Source: Magnetococcales bacterium (lineage in GTDB: Bacteria > Pseudomonadota > Magnetococcia > Magnetococcales > Magnetaquicoccaceae). From it: a stretch of 53,116 nt of DNA. Both the position numbers and the translations under genes were made by a program. How positions within the stretch are numbered: the stretch's first letter is position 1; each line of letters starts with the position of its first letter. The stretch covers positions 1-53,116 of the forward strand of contig PDZU01000014.1 in NCBI GenBank assembly GCA_002753095.1, in the 5' to 3' direction. Below, piece after piece: positions 8,429 through 17,496 of this stretch. The notes beneath the pieces are model-generated. The model was not told where the DNA came from. It saw nothing but the letters and a program-made list of their open reading frames with translations, and did no database searches.

Positions 8429-9133
8429 TTAAAATCCGTCCAACCATTCGGCAAAGAAGGCGGCACCTTGTTTGACCAACGCCGGTCCATGCTGTTGTGT
8501 CTCTGCCCGAAGAGTGCGGACGGAGAGATGGTTGTGGTTGATCTCCATGGTGTTGCCGATGAACCAAGTTTCCAGTCGGCGTGGATCGACCTCCATGTGG
8601 CATTGCAGGGCCAGAATGCGTGGCCCCACACTGAAGGCTTGCGGATAGGCGGGGGTGGTGGCCAGCAGGGTAGCCGCAGCAGGCAGGTCGAAGGTGTCGC
8701 CGTGCCAATGCAACAGGGGGATGGTGTGTGTGTCCTGTTGCAGCAGATGGTGCAAGGAGGAGTCTCTGCCCTCTGGGGTAAGCTGAATGGGAGCCCAACC
8801 CAACTCTTTGGCGGGGCCGGGATAGACTCTGGCGCCCAATGCCTTGGCCATCAGTTGGCTGCCCAGGCAGATGCCCAATGTGGGCAGGTTGGCGGCCATG
8901 CGCTGTTCAAGAATGCGCAATTCATCCAGGATGAACGGATAATCCTGCTCCTCATAAACGCCGATCGGTCCGCCCAACACCACCAATAGTTCCGCCGCAG
9001 TCGGATCCAAAGCGGAGAGATCATCCACCCCGGCTTCAAGATAATGCAAGCTGTATCCCTTGTTGTGCAGTACCTCGGCAAAAAAGCCCATATCCTCGAA
9101 CAGGACATGGCGGATGGCGTAGACGTTTTTCAT
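8429..9133 (-). CDS. Class I glutamine amidotransferase (GuaA-like GATase1)
   Basis: This 234-residue, single-domain glutamine amidotransferase carries the nucleophile motif LGICLGSQL, an LHWHGDTF segment and LQCHMEVD supplying the His-Glu pair of the catalytic triad. Stand-alone GuaA-like proteins hydrolyse glutamine to feed ammonia to a partner, or act on gamma-glutamyl compounds. No synthetase partner is adjacent. AGGAGAAACC directly before ATG 9133 fixes the start. Longer upstream in-frame extension has no binding site and is rejected. Confidence 0.88.
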   Translation of the reverse strand: MKNVYAIRHVLFEDMGFFAEVLHNKGYSLHYLEAGVDDLSALDPTAAELLVVLGGPIGVYEEQDYPFILDELRILEQRMAANLPTLGICLGSQLMAKALGARVYPGPAKELGWAPIQLTPEGRDSSLHHLLQQDTHTIPLLHWHGDTFDLPAAATLLATTPAYPQAFSVGPRILALQCHMEVDPRRLETWFIGNTMEINHNHLSVRTLRAETQQHGPALVKQGAAFFAEWLDGF

Positions 9134-9550
9134 GGTTTCTCCTCTGTGTGGCATGATGTACATCAATAGTAAACGGGTGTCGTGTTGATTGCAAAAACAT
9201 TTCCAGGCGTTGCTGAATCTGCATGTTGTTTTATTGTAGAAGTACATATTTTTAAAACAAATAGTGGGCGTTGGCAAGGCTGTCATGGTGCCAGACGCGA
9301 TTGTCATGTCGACTGCATTCTGGGTGTAAGCCTTTGTTGTCTGATAATCCTTATGCAGGAATAAAATTTCTCTTGGATGTTGAACTGCAGGTCGGTAATG
9401 TGTACACTGCGTGCGACGGATGGTTGGTTGTTGTGTCCACAAATAGAATCACGCGCCTTCCCTGGGCTGGTCGTGTTTGGGGGGCGTGGGCCGTTCGGCT
9501 GATGTTTTTTTATTGGGCGTGGATGGCTTTGTCTTGTGGGGTGGAGAAAT
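9134..9550. other. Divergent intergenic region between the amidotransferase and chemoreceptor genes
   Basis: This 417-base region holds the promoters of two genes that point away from each other. The only promoter-like match I see is the plus-strand one at 9380-9408. I see no RNA gene or repeat in it. Confidence 0.5.
9380..9408 (+). promoter_or_regulatory. Candidate sigma-70-type promoter for the chemoreceptor gene
   Basis: TTGAAC (9380-9385) and TACACT (9403-9408) are separated by 17 bases, about 140 bases before the start codon. Each matches four of the six consensus bases, so it is only a candidate. No clear flagellar sigma-28 sequence was seen. Confidence 0.28.
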
Positions 9551-11611
9551 ATGAAAGATCTGAAATTGGGCGTTAAGCTGGGGTTGGGTTTTGGTTTGAT
9601 TCTGTTGTTGACCATTGCCGTGGCAGTAACAGGTTTGAACAGCATGGGCGGTGTTGTGTCCCGCGCCGACAAAGTGGAATTTATGGGGGACATCACGGAA
9701 GGGATGCTGCTGGGGCGCATCTCCATTCGCGAATATCGGCTTTACAAGAAGCCGGAAGATTTCAAGGCGGCCCAGGAGCGCATCGAAAATATTCGCAAGC
9801 AGGCGCTGGATGCCAGGGATCACAAATTCAGTAGTCCGGCCAACAAGGAGCAGATGGAGCGGATCATCAAGGCTTCCGAGGAGTGGGGCAAGCAGTTTCA
9901 AGGTTTTGGCGATCTGGAAAAGGGGTTGGCTGCCAAGATGGAGGAGATCCGTGTGGCGGGGGGGGAGACGCTCCGCGAGTCGGAAAAGATTGCGGCGGAT
10001 CAGGGCGAGCAGCTACAGATGCTGCTCAATCAGGTAGAAAAGGAGGCTACCCTCGCTTCTGGTGCCCATGAGGTGGTCAACAAGATAAAGGACCGGGTAC
10101 GGAAAGCAGATATTGCACAAGAGTTGGCGACCCGATTTGTCGAGGTCAGGAAGAATGAAAAGGAGTTCATTCTTTCGCAGGACGAAAAATGGTCCAAGGC
10201 GGTGACGGAGGAGGTCACCAAGTTGCTCGCGAGTGCCACTGGGCTGAAAAATTCCTTCAAACGGGAGGTCAATATCCAGCAGGCCGAAAAGGTGATCAAG
10301 GCGATCGGCAGTTACGAAAAGCTGTTCAAGGAGTATGTTGCCATCATGGGGCAACAGGCCGAGTTATCCAAGGAGATGCTCGTGCGCGCCATGGTGGTGG
10401 ATAAGGAGGTGAATGCGGCCAAGAGCGACCAACAGCAGAAGATGAAGAGCGAGGTCAGTGCTGCGGACACGATCCTTATTGCGGGCAGTGTGATTGCTGT
10501 GTCGTTGGGTGTGGTCATTGCTTGGCTGCTCACGCGGGCCTTGGTTGCTGCCTTGACCCAGGGGGTGGTGTTTGCGCAGCGGATTGCCTCTGGTGATCTG
10601 ACGGCGACCATTGAACTGCAGCAGAAGGATGAGGTAGGTCAGTTGGCGGAGGCGTTGAAGGGGATGGTGGAGAAGTTGCGTGAGGTGATTGGAGATGTTT
10701 CCACGGCAGCGAGTCATGTTTCTGTGGGCAGTAATGAAATTTCCGATGCCGCGCAGAACCTGTCGCAGGGGGCCACCGAACAGGCGGCTTCGATCGAAGA
10801 GACCTCTTCGGCCATGGAGGAGATGTCCTCGAATATTGCCCAAAACTCGGACAATGCCAACACCACTCAGACCATTGCCCAACAGGCGGCACGGGATGCC
10901 GAAGAGGGGGGCATGGCGGTTGGCGAGGCGGTGCAGGCCATGAAGGAGATTGCGGCCAAGATTGGCATCATTGAGGAGATTGCCCGGCAGACCAACCTGT
11001 TGGCCTTGAATGCGGCCATCGAAGCGGCACGTGCTGGCGAACATGGCAAGGGGTTTGCCGTTGTGGCGGCGGAGGTGCGGAAATTGGCCGAGCGGAGTCA
11101 GGCGGCGGCGGGAGAGATCAGTCAATTATCGGCTTCCAGCGTTGGGGTTGCCGAGAAGGCTGGTGGCATCATCAATACACTGGTGCCGGATATTCAGAGA
11201 ACTGCCGAATTGATTCAGGCGATCAATGCGTCCAGTCAGGAGCAAAACCAGGGCGCCGGGCAGATCAATCAGGCGATTCAGCAGTTGGATCAGGTGATTC
11301 AGCAGAATGCTGGTTCTTCCGAGGAGATGGCGGCCACTGCCGAAGAGTTGAGTGCCCAGGCTGACCTAATGGCGCAGGCCATTGCCTTTTTCAATTTGGG
11401 GCAGCAGGCCGCCGGGGTAGGCAGATCGGTCAAAAAACAGCCTTCTGCAGCCAAGCCCAAGCCGACCGGCAAAGCGGTGCAACTGGCGCCACAGTCGAAA
11501 AAGACAGGAGGGGTGGCCGTGTTGGCTGCCAAACCTCGCCCCTCTGCGGGTAAAAGTGGCGGTGCGGTGTTGAACATGGGGGGGGATGATAAGGAGTTTG
11601 AAAAGTTCTGA
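9551..11611 (+). CDS. Methyl-accepting chemotaxis protein
   Basis: This 686-residue transmembrane chemoreceptor has TM1 at about residues 7-29, a long helical periplasmic sensor of about 270 residues, TM2 at about 304-326, a HAMP domain, and a cytoplasmic signalling hairpin. The highly conserved tip is [24 protein letters not shown] near residue 474. It signals to CheA/CheW. The sensor length and helical content fit a helical-bimodular or long four-helix-bundle type, so the ligand is unknown. The C-terminal tail is Lys/Pro/Ala-rich and ends EFEKF, without a clear CheR/CheB-tethering pentapeptide (NWETF type). GGAG just upstream of ATG 9551 supports this start over one five codons earlier. Confidence 0.93.
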   Translation: MKDLKLGVKLGLGFGLILLLTIAVAVTGLNSMGGVVSRADKVEFMGDITEGMLLGRISIREYRLYKKPEDFKAAQERIENIRKQALDARDHKFSSPANKEQMERIIKASEEWGKQFQGFGDLEKGLAAKMEEIRVAGGETLRESEKIAADQGEQLQMLLNQVEKEATLASGAHEVVNKIKDRVRKADIAQELATRFVEVRKNEKEFILSQDEKWSKAVTEEVTKLLASATGLKNSFKREVNIQQAEKVIKAIGSYEKLFKEYVAIMGQQAELSKEMLVRAMVVDKEVNAAKSDQQQKMKSEVSAADTILIAGSVIAVSLGVVIAWLLTRALVAALTQGVVFAQRIASGDLTATIELQQKDEVGQLAEALKGMVEKLREVIGDVSTAASHVSVGSNEISDAAQNLSQGATEQAASIEETSSAMEEMSSNIAQNSDNANTTQTIAQQAARDAEEGGMAVGEAVQAMKEIAAKIGIIEEIARQTNLLALNAAIEAARAGEHGKGFAVVAAEVRKLAERSQAAAGEISQLSASSVGVAEKAGGIINTLVPDIQRTAELIQAINASSQEQNQGAGQINQAIQQLDQVIQQNAGSSEEMAATAEELSAQADLMAQAIAFFNLGQQAAGVGRSVKKQPSAAKPKPTGKAVQLAPQSKKTGGVAVLAAKPRPSAGKSGGAVLNMGGDDKEFEKF

Positions 11612-11763
11612 GCTTAAGCCTCACGCAATGGGATGAAACCTGATGCCATAGCGGAGTCCACGCTAAACAGTGACCATGCCGTTGGAAGGACGGTGCAGTA
11701 CCTTTCATAATGCCTGTCGGCATTGACTTCCCTGCCTTGGTTGACCCTTCCTTGGGGAATCGG

Positions 11764-12108
11764 ATGAAAGAGAGAGTGGTTTTTTCCACCGAGCAGGGCA
11801 AAATGTGCCCGGAGTGTCAGCGTGCGGTGGCGGCGTGTGTGTGTCGCAAGGGGGCGGTACTGCCCACGGGTGGGGCGGTGCGGGTGGCGCGTGAGACCAA
11901 AGGGCGGCAGGGCAAAAGCGTGACGGTGGTACGTGGTCTGCCCCTGGAACCCCTTGCCTTGGCGCAACTGGGCAAAACCTTGCGCACGGCATGCGGTTCC
12001 GGTGGCACGGTCAAGGAGGGTGTGATCGAAATCCAGGGCGACCACGTGGAGCTGGTGCTTGCCAGCCTGCTCAAGCAGGGTTGGTCCGCCAAGCGTGGCG
12101 GTGGCTGA
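11764..12108 (+). CDS. SUI1/eIF1-family translation factor (YciH-like)
   Basis: This 114-residue protein begins with a VFSTEQGKMCPECQ segment and a CXXC...CVC cysteine set, followed by the SUI1 fold: RETKGRQGKSVTVV, GLPL, then GTVKEGVIEIQGDH. Bacterial YciH resembles eukaryotic eIF1 and may influence start-site fidelity or stress translation. The match to the family begins at the ATG at 11764. An ATG at 11710 would add 18 residues with no family counterpart. It is monocistronic between the chemoreceptor and a convergent small gene. Confidence 0.88.
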   Translation: MKERVVFSTEQGKMCPECQRAVAACVCRKGAVLPTGGAVRVARETKGRQGKSVTVVRGLPLEPLALAQLGKTLRTACGSGGTVKEGVIEIQGDHVELVLASLLKQGWSAKRGGG

Positions 12109-12135
12109 AACTCTGAGGCTGTGAAAAAACTCTGC

Positions 12136-12399
12136 CTATCTGCGCTGCCAGTGAAAGTTGGCGGGAATATGGGCCTTGCCATACTTGACCACAACAAAGC
12201 CTGGGCAGCGACCATACAACGATCCGGTCGATGGGCAGGGGTGGGTAGACCGGAAGGCGCGCAGCGCCGCTTCGTCGCTATAGGGGCGGTGCTGTTTTTT
12301 GCCGTGGTGGTGGCGCCGTCCAGAGCTGTCATGGCCAAAGGCCGGTGCAGACAGAGATAAGCCCAACAACAACAGGGCGAACAACGATACGTTCTTCAT
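12136..12399 (-). CDS. Small secreted HNH-like protein with a degenerate active site
   Basis: This 87-residue protein has a signal peptide (MKNVSLFALLLLGLSLSAPAFG), a His/Lys-rich spacer, and then FRSTHPCPSTGSLYGRCPGF. That phrase is typical of small secreted HNH-family proteins, which normally continue VVDH-(I/V)-PL-GG-N-QW. Here the continuation is VVVKYGKAHIPANFHW, so the Asp-His pair is gone and about five residues are missing, while the N-x-x-W end is kept. Nuclease activity is therefore unlikely. AGGAA before ATG 12399 supports the start. A second tiny secreted-protein gene lies 17 bases upstream on the same strand. Confidence 0.6.
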   Translation of the reverse strand: MKNVSLFALLLLGLSLSAPAFGHDSSGRRHHHGKKQHRPYSDEAALRAFRSTHPCPSTGSLYGRCPGFVVVKYGKAHIPANFHWQRR

Positions 12400-12416
12400 G
12401 TCATTCCTGTAGACTG

Positions 12417-12539
12417 CTAACGCCGATGATGGGAATGGTGTCCGTGGCCATGCCAGAACAGGTGGTGGCAGCCCGTCGTGCCAAGCATGCCACACAACAG
12501 CAACACCATCATAAACGATCTCTTGATTCGGGTGAACAT
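12417..12539 (-). CDS. 40-residue His-rich lipoprotein
   Basis: The product is a basic start (MFTRIKRS), a hydrophobic stretch, a lipobox-like LGTTGC, and a 16-residue mature part with seven histidines (C-HHLFWHGHGHHSHHRR). AAGGA lies 11 bases before this ATG. An upstream ATG at 12551 would add four residues. The mature peptide would be lipid-anchored and could bind metal ions such as Ni, Cu or Zn, but this is inference from composition. It probably forms a transcription unit with the HNH-like gene downstream. Very short genes of this kind are easily missed or false, so confidence is moderate. Confidence 0.5.
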   Translation of the reverse strand: MFTRIKRSFMMVLLLCGMLGTTGCHHLFWHGHGHHSHHRR

Positions 12540-12572
12540 GGAAAGTGCCATCCTTGGGCCTTTTGCGGTTTG

Positions 12573-12611
12573 GCAAGAGGTGTGACACTGCTGCCTTGTC
12601 ACACCTCTTGC
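12573..12611 (-). terminator. Perfect 14-bp hairpin downstream of the small secreted-protein gene
   Basis: GCAAGAGGTGTGAC (12573-12586) pairs fully with GTCACACCTCTTGC (12598-12611) around an 11-base loop. It lies 36 bases past the stop of the minus-strand gene at 12648. There is no clear U-tract on either strand, so it may be a terminator or an mRNA-stabilising hairpin. Confidence 0.5.
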
Positions 12612-12647
12612 TGGGTGCTGCCTCTGCTGGAGACCAGAAGAATAACT

Positions 12648-12920
12648 TTATTTCTTGGCGTCAGCGTTTTTGGCGTCTGCTGTTGACGGGTGCGGCGTTT
12701 TGTTGTCGTGCTTGGCCGGTGTCGTCGCGGTTCCGTTTTTGGCCTCGGTCTTGGCGCTGTTTTCCGCCTTTTTGGGCGCATTTTGCTCTGTCGTGGCCGT
12801 GCTGGTCTTGGTCGGTTGGTTGTTGCTGCCGGCGGGGGTCGCTTCACTGGCCGCCAGGGCAGTGCCAGAAACAGCCAGAGAGGTTGCCAAAGCAGCCACG
12901 ATCGTTGCCAATTTATTCAT
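12648..12920 (-). CDS. Small secreted Ala/Lys/Thr-rich protein
   Basis: This 90-residue product has a clear signal peptide ([23 protein letters not shown], cleavage before ASEA) and a low-complexity mature part rich in Ala, Lys, Thr and Asn, ending [18 protein letters not shown] directly precedes ATG 12920. No domain is recognised. Similar short charged periplasmic proteins occur as uncharacterised envelope or stress proteins. A probable broken relative lies at 5963-6060. Confidence 0.62.
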   Translation of the reverse strand: MNKLATIVAALATSLAVSGTALAASEATPAGSNNQPTKTSTATTEQNAPKKAENSAKTEAKNGTATTPAKHDNKTPHPSTADAKNADAKK

Positions 12921-13068
12921 TGCTTTTCCTTTCATTCGGTATATTGTCCTGGTGTTCACACCAGCCTGTTGTGTTTGTTTGGCGGTTGAGTGCCGCTCTT
13001 GCCTACTTGGACGGCGGCAGGAAAGGTTTCTGTCGCGGTGGGCAAAAAATAGTGCGATGGAGTTGAAA

Positions 13069-13455
13069 ATGCGAATTTTACATACCATGTTGCGGGTGGG
13101 CGATCTGCAGCGCGCGTTGCTTTTTTATACCGAGGTGCTGGGAATGCGTCTGCTGCGGCGCAACGATTATCCAGAGGGGAAATTTTCCCTGGCGTTTCTT
13201 GGCTATGGTGACGAAGCAGAGCAGACGGTTCTGGAACTGACCTATAACTGGGGGGTGGAGCGTTACGAACTGGGTAGCGCTTTTGGTCACCTTGCCATCG
13301 AGGTGGAGGATGTCTACCAGGCCTGTGATGAGATCCGGCAGCGCGGTGGAAAAATTGTCCGCGAGGCCGGGCCAATGCAGGGGGGGACAACCGTTTTGGC
13401 CTTTGTGGAGGATCCGGACGGCTATAAAATCGAGTTGTTGGGGCGGAGGGGGTAA
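13069..13455 (+). CDS. gloA: Lactoylglutathione lyase (glyoxalase I)
   Basis: This 128-residue enzyme isomerises the hemithioacetal of methylglyoxal and glutathione to S-lactoylglutathione in the cytoplasm. [13 protein letters not shown] is the standard N-terminus and supplies the first metal histidine (His5). The other ligands are in ELTYNWG (Glu), FGHLAIEV (His) and YKIELL (Glu), so the Ni/Zn site is complete. The start at 13069 matches the family; another in-frame ATG lies 12 bases earlier. The MBL-fold gene begins 3 bases after the stop, so the two are probably co-transcribed. Confidence 0.93.
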   Translation: MRILHTMLRVGDLQRALLFYTEVLGMRLLRRNDYPEGKFSLAFLGYGDEAEQTVLELTYNWGVERYELGSAFGHLAIEVEDVYQACDEIRQRGGKIVREAGPMQGGTTVLAFVEDPDGYKIELLGRRG

Positions 13456-13458
13456 GAG

Positions 13459-14202
13459 GTGAAGATCACCTTTCTGGGGACCAACGGCTGGTATAATTCC
13501 AGCACGGGCGACACGATCTGTATTCTGGTCGAGGGGCAGGGTGAGACGATCATTCTGGATGCGGGGAGTGGTTTTGCCCGCTTGCCGACCTTGGCTGCTG
13601 CGGGGCAAACGGTTAACCTGTTGTTGAGCCATTTTCATCTGGATCATATCAGTGGGTTGCATGTGTTGGGCAAATATCGTTTTCCGGGTGGTTTACGCCT
13701 GTTTGCGCCCACTGGAGGGCGGGAGGTGCTGCAGCGCTTTTTGGCGCAACCGTTTACCATGCCCTGGGACCGCTTGCCTTATCCGGTGCGTCTGCACGAG
13801 TTGCCGGAGGAGAGTGGGCAGGCCCCCTGGCTGGAGGCGTGTCGCGAGATGCGCCATACAGCGCTGACGCTGGGATACCGGATCCGTTTGCAGAATCAGG
13901 TGGTTGTCTATTGCCCGGACACAGGCTATTGCGACAACGCGCTGGAGTTGGCGCGTGGCGCGGATCTGCTGTTGGCCGAGTGCGCTTTTCGGCCTGGGGA
14001 GGAGGAGAGTTCTTGGCCCCATCTCAACCCGGAAACGGCAGCCCGTCTGGCGTTGCAGGCCGGGGTCAAGCAACTGGTGTTGGTCCATTTTGATGCCAGT
14101 CGCTACGTGGATTTGGCCCAGCGTGACGAGGCGGTGCAGGCCGCGCGGCGCATCTTCCCCCAGGTGATCGGCAGTCGGGATGGCATGGTCTTGGAGATTT
14201 GA
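13459..14202 (+). CDS. MBL-fold metallohydrolase
   Basis: This 247-residue metallo-beta-lactamase-fold protein has the metal motif SHFHLDH (HxHxDH), an ILDAGSG strand before it, a PDTGY segment, AECAF, and a C-terminal VLVHFDASRY with another metal histidine. The layout is close to RNase Z/PqqB-like hydrolases, without the RNase Z exosite. Placed directly after glyoxalase I, it might act on a thioester, but it lacks the glyoxalase II signature, so this is only suggestive. The start codon is GTG at 13459, with a GGGGGTAAGAG stretch upstream. Confidence 0.82.
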   Translation: MKITFLGTNGWYNSSTGDTICILVEGQGETIILDAGSGFARLPTLAAAGQTVNLLLSHFHLDHISGLHVLGKYRFPGGLRLFAPTGGREVLQRFLAQPFTMPWDRLPYPVRLHELPEESGQAPWLEACREMRHTALTLGYRIRLQNQVVVYCPDTGYCDNALELARGADLLLAECAFRPGEEESSWPHLNPETAARLALQAGVKQLVLVHFDASRYVDLAQRDEAVQAARRIFPQVIGSRDGMVLEI

Positions 14203-14226
14203 ACTCAAGCATTGGCGTAACAGAGA

Positions 14227-14889
14227 ATGTCTACCGTAGAATACCTTCACGCCACGGACCACCGTGGTCATTATGTCAAAACCGCAGAACGCACCGCCTT
14301 GCTGGCAGAGTTGCGGGAACATTCGCGCCGTCATGGCGATGCACCGTTGGCCGTGCCGGTGGTGCATGTCATTCTGATGAACAGTGCCGGCTTGCTGCGT
14401 CTGGTGCAGAGGGGGGACAAGCCGGAAAATCCTTTCATGTGGGACAAGGCGGTGGGCGGTCATGTGGTGTGGGATGACCCCCGACTGCCCAGGGAGGCTT
14501 TTGATGCCAACCTGCGCAAAGAGGTGGCCGAGGAGGTGGGTATCCAGGAGGTGGTGTTGGCCGCCGATATTTTTCAGTATCGGCAACTCCAGCTTTCCGC
14601 TACCCTGGATTACCAGGCCCAGGCACTGCTCCATCTTGTCGACCTGGATCCCTGGCAGGCGGGTATCAGTCGGGTGCGCCAGGGCGAACCCTGGCTGAAA
14701 CGGCAGTATGTGGCCACCTATGTCGGCATTTTTGATGGTCCGTTCGTTTTCATGGATGGCGAGGCTCAGGCCGAGCGCACCATCAGCAAACGGGATCTGA
14801 TGATGGATGTTCTGGAACAGCCATGGCTCTATGCCGATGGAGTGCGCACCTTCATGCAACGCTACTACCATCTGCTGCGTGTGGCATGA
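14227..14889 (+). CDS. Nudix hydrolase
   Basis: This 220-residue protein has a Nudix core: GGHV at the start of the box, then KEVAEEVGI in place of REXXEEXGU (Arg to Lys), with a longer spacer between the glycine and glutamate parts than in the canonical 23-residue box. Such enzymes cleave nucleoside-diphosphate-linked compounds; the variant spacing leaves the substrate open. It sits between the MBL gene and the glycosyltransferase gene, whose possible ATG at 14886 overlaps this stop as ATGA. Confidence 0.8.
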   Translation: MSTVEYLHATDHRGHYVKTAERTALLAELREHSRRHGDAPLAVPVVHVILMNSAGLLRLVQRGDKPENPFMWDKAVGGHVVWDDPRLPREAFDANLRKEVAEEVGIQEVVLAADIFQYRQLQLSATLDYQAQALLHLVDLDPWQAGISRVRQGEPWLKRQYVATYVGIFDGPFVFMDGEAQAERTISKRDLMMDVLEQPWLYADGVRTFMQRYYHLLRVA

Positions 14890-14903
14890 AAAGGAGCACT
14901 GCC

Positions 14904-16016
14904 GTGCCGCAGGACAAGGAAAGCTGGCGTTTGAGTGTCGTCATTCCGTGTTACAACGAAGAACAGACCTTGGCGACCTGTGTACAGCGCGTGCTGGCCA
15001 TCGCCAACCCCACACTGGCGATTGAGTTGATCATCGTCGATGATGCCTCCAGCGACAGCAGTTTGGCGGTTGCCCATGCATTGCAGCAACAGTATGCGCA
15101 GATCATTGTGCTGCACCACGACCAGAACCAGGGCAAAGGGGCCGCCTTGCAGACCGGGTTTCGGCGGGCGACAGGGGATTTTGTCGCCATCCAGGATGCC
15201 GATCTGGAGTATGACCCGAAAGATCTGCTCCGCCTGGTGGAACCGATGCAGCAGGGGGTGGCGGATGTGGTCTTGGGCTCGCGCTTTATCAGCCACAGCC
15301 CGCATCGGGTGCTCTATTTTTGGCACTCTGTGGGCAACCGCCTGTTGACCCTGCTCTCCAACATGTTCACCGACCTCAATTTGACCGACATGGAGACCTG
15401 TTACAAGCTTTTTCGCCGTGAGGTGATCCAGCAGATTGAGATTCAGGAAAAACGGTTTGGTGTCGAACCGGAACTGGTTGCCAAACTTGCCCACATGCGC
15501 CTGCGCATCTATGAAATGGGCATTTCCTACCATGGCCGTACCTATCAGGAGGGCAAAAAAATCGGTCTCAAGGATGGTTTTCGTGCCCTCTATTGCATCG
15601 TGCGCTATAACGCCCATCAGGCACCGGTCGCGTTGCAATTTTTGGTCTATCTGTTCATTGGCGGCACGGCAGCCTTGGCCAACCTGTTGCTCTTTCTTCT
15701 CTTTTTGTTCAGTGGTGTCCCTCTGCTGGCGTCGGCCTTGCTGGCCTTTTTTTTGGCAGCGGGTGTCAACTATTTTCTCTCCATCTGGATTCTCTTCCGC
15801 CATCAGGCGCGCTGGCGTTCGTGGCTGGAGTGGAGTCTGTACCTGCTCTCCGTCTCGCTGATCTCCCTGTTTGATGCCGGCATCACCCAGTGGTTGTTCC
15901 AGAGCGGATTTTCGGCAACCTACGCCAAAAGTAGCGCCATCGTAGCCAGTCTGTTCCTCAATTTTGCCGCCAGACGCTATCTGGTCTTCCCGGAACCCAC
16001 CGGCAAAAGTTGGTGA
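14904..16016 (+). CDS. GT2 glycosyltransferase (DPM1-like) fused to a GtrA-type membrane domain
   Basis: This 370-residue protein has a GT-A domain in residues 1-235: LSVVIPCYNEEQTL, IIVDDASSD, NQGKGAALQTGF and the metal-binding QDADLEYDP. This resembles polyprenyl-phosphate mannose or glucose synthases. Four hydrophobic helices of GtrA type then follow (from about residue 245). The fusion suggests it makes an undecaprenyl-phosphate sugar and helps present it across the inner membrane. AAGGAG at 14891-14896 with a 7-base gap favours GTG 14904. An ATG at 14886 overlapping the Nudix stop is the alternative. The GT39-like gene that follows would be a natural user of the lipid-linked sugar. Confidence 0.86.
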   Translation: MPQDKESWRLSVVIPCYNEEQTLATCVQRVLAIANPTLAIELIIVDDASSDSSLAVAHALQQQYAQIIVLHHDQNQGKGAALQTGFRRATGDFVAIQDADLEYDPKDLLRLVEPMQQGVADVVLGSRFISHSPHRVLYFWHSVGNRLLTLLSNMFTDLNLTDMETCYKLFRREVIQQIEIQEKRFGVEPELVAKLAHMRLRIYEMGISYHGRTYQEGKKIGLKDGFRALYCIVRYNAHQAPVALQFLVYLFIGGTAALANLLLFLLFLFSGVPLLASALLAFFLAAGVNYFLSIWILFRHQARWRSWLEWSLYLLSVSLISLFDAGITQWLFQSGFSATYAKSSAIVASLFLNFAARRYLVFPEPTGKSW

Positions 16017-16023
16017 TGTTCTC

Positions 16024-17496
16024 ATGAAGCCGATTTCTCTTGGCACAAGGCAGGAGTTGTTGGCCTGCCTGTTGCTGATCGCACTTGTGGCCCTTTTTTA
16101 TGGGGTGACCAGCCTGCCGGGCCATGATTGGGGCGATGATTTTGCCCTGTACATCCACCATGCGCACAATCTGCTCTCTGGCCTGCCCTATCGGGACACC
16201 CAGTATCTGTTCAATCCAGAGATGCCCAAGATTGGACCACCCGCCTATCCGCCCGGTTTTCCCCTCCTGTTGCTGCCGGTTTTAAGCCTGTTTGGTGCCT
16301 CTTTGCCGGTCATGAAAGGGTGGGTCAGCGCCTTCCTGTTGGCAGGATTGCTGGTGTTGTTCCGCCTGTTTGCCGGACAACTCTCCTTTGCTGCCCGCTT
16401 GACGCTGCTCGCCCTGGTTGGTTGCAATGGTGTTTTTGTGCAGGTGAAGGAGGAGATCATCTCTGACCTGCCCTTTCTGTTCTTTGTCCTGGTGACCTTG
16501 GACGCCTTGCAAACGCCACCGCCGGCCTCTGCCGGGCAAAAATGGTGGCTGCAGGCCCTCTGGCAGGGGGTGCTGATCTATGCCTGCTATGCCATCCGGG
16601 TGGCTGGTGTGGTATTCATTCCGGCCATGTTGTGGCGGGATTGGTTGCAGAACCGCTCCATCAGCGCCCAGAGTCGCCTGACTGTGCTGCTTTTTTGCCT
16701 GCTGGCACTCCTGCAACAGCGGTTTTTTCCGGGGGGCGGGGGATATTTTACCTCACTGTTTCTGGACTTTCAGTGGGCGGAGCTGCCGAGCAAATTCTAC
16801 CATAATCTCAACTATTTTACCTTGATCTGGGGGGAGGAAAAATGGGTGCGTCTGTTGCTGTTTGCAGGCAGCGCCCCACTGGCGGCGCTGGCCTTGCTGC
16901 GCGCTTGGCAAAAAGGTCCGACGATCATTGAAACCTTCAGTATCGGTTATTTTTTGTTGATCCTGCTCTGGCCATATACCGGGGTGCGCTTTGCCCTGCC
17001 TCTGTTGCCGCTCTATTTCTATTATCTGCTGAGCGCATTGCAGAGCTTGCCGCCCCTGGCGCTGCGCAGATGGCGGGTGCCGGGCCATGTGCTGTTGTTG
17101 CTGGCGGGTTTCGCCGCCTATGCCCTGCACTATCAACAACAGTGGCAGGGGGGCTACTGGTCGGGGCAGCGCGATGGCATCCATCAGCCCTATGCCCAGG
17201 CGCTTTTTCAGTTCATCCGTCAGCAGACAGCCCCGGAGGCGGTGATCCTCTTCAACAAACCCCGCGTGTTGGCCTGGATGACCGGGCGGAGCGCCGCCGC
17301 TTTCGCGGCGCAAGATCCAGAGCGGTTGTGGGCCTACATCCAGAAGGTGCAGGCCAGCTATTTGATTGATGCCTTTTTGGAGGGCGGACCGGCCACACCC
17401 GGCCTGCAGCGCTTCATCGCCGACCATGCAGAGCGCTTGCAGGTGGTCTTTGCCCAGGGGCCGGTGGTCGTCTATCGGATCATATCGCCAGAATAG
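16024..17496 (+). CDS. Polytopic GT39/ArnT-like glycosyltransferase
   Basis: This 490-residue integral membrane protein has ten or more predicted helices. The first periplasmic loop carries HDWGDDFALY, matching the catalytic acidic pair of GT-C enzymes, and YPPGFPLLLLP follows. GT39-type enzymes transfer a sugar from a polyprenyl phosphate donor on the outer face of the inner membrane. The gene starts 7 bases after the GT2-GtrA gene, which could supply that donor. The acceptor is unknown. The last 25 bases overlap the convergent Sel1-repeat gene. Confidence 0.75.
   Translation: MKPISLGTRQELLACLLLIALVALFYGVTSLPGHDWGDDFALYIHHAHNLLSGLPYRDTQYLFNPEMPKIGPPAYPPGFPLLLLPVLSLFGASLPVMKGWVSAFLLAGLLVLFRLFAGQLSFAARLTLLALVGCNGVFVQVKEEIISDLPFLFFVLVTLDALQTPPPASAGQKWWLQALWQGVLIYACYAIRVAGVVFIPAMLWRDWLQNRSISAQSRLTVLLFCLLALLQQRFFPGGGGYFTSLFLDFQWAELPSKFYHNLNYFTLIWGEEKWVRLLLFAGSAPLAALALLRAWQKGPTIIETFSIGYFLLILLWPYTGVRFALPLLPLYFYYLLSALQSLPPLALRRWRVPGHVLLLLAGFAAYALHYQQQWQGGYWSGQRDGIHQPYAQALFQFIRQQTAPEAVILFNKPRVLAWMTGRSAAAFAAQDPERLWAYIQKVQASYLIDAFLEGGPATPGLQRFIADHAERLQVVFAQGPVVVYRIISPE

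Noticed and set aside
9134-9550. Sigma-28 flagellar promoter ahead of the chemoreceptor gene
   Set aside because: A TCTGATAA-like -10 is present near 9341, but no -35 at the correct distance.
12655-13068. N-terminal extension of glyoxalase I back to 12655
   Set aside because: It is antisense to the small secreted-protein gene, and glyoxalase I homology begins at 13069.
13693-14871. Minus-strand 392-residue frame
   Set aside because: Antisense to the MBL and Nudix genes, rich in His, Gln and Leu as expected for a shadow frame.
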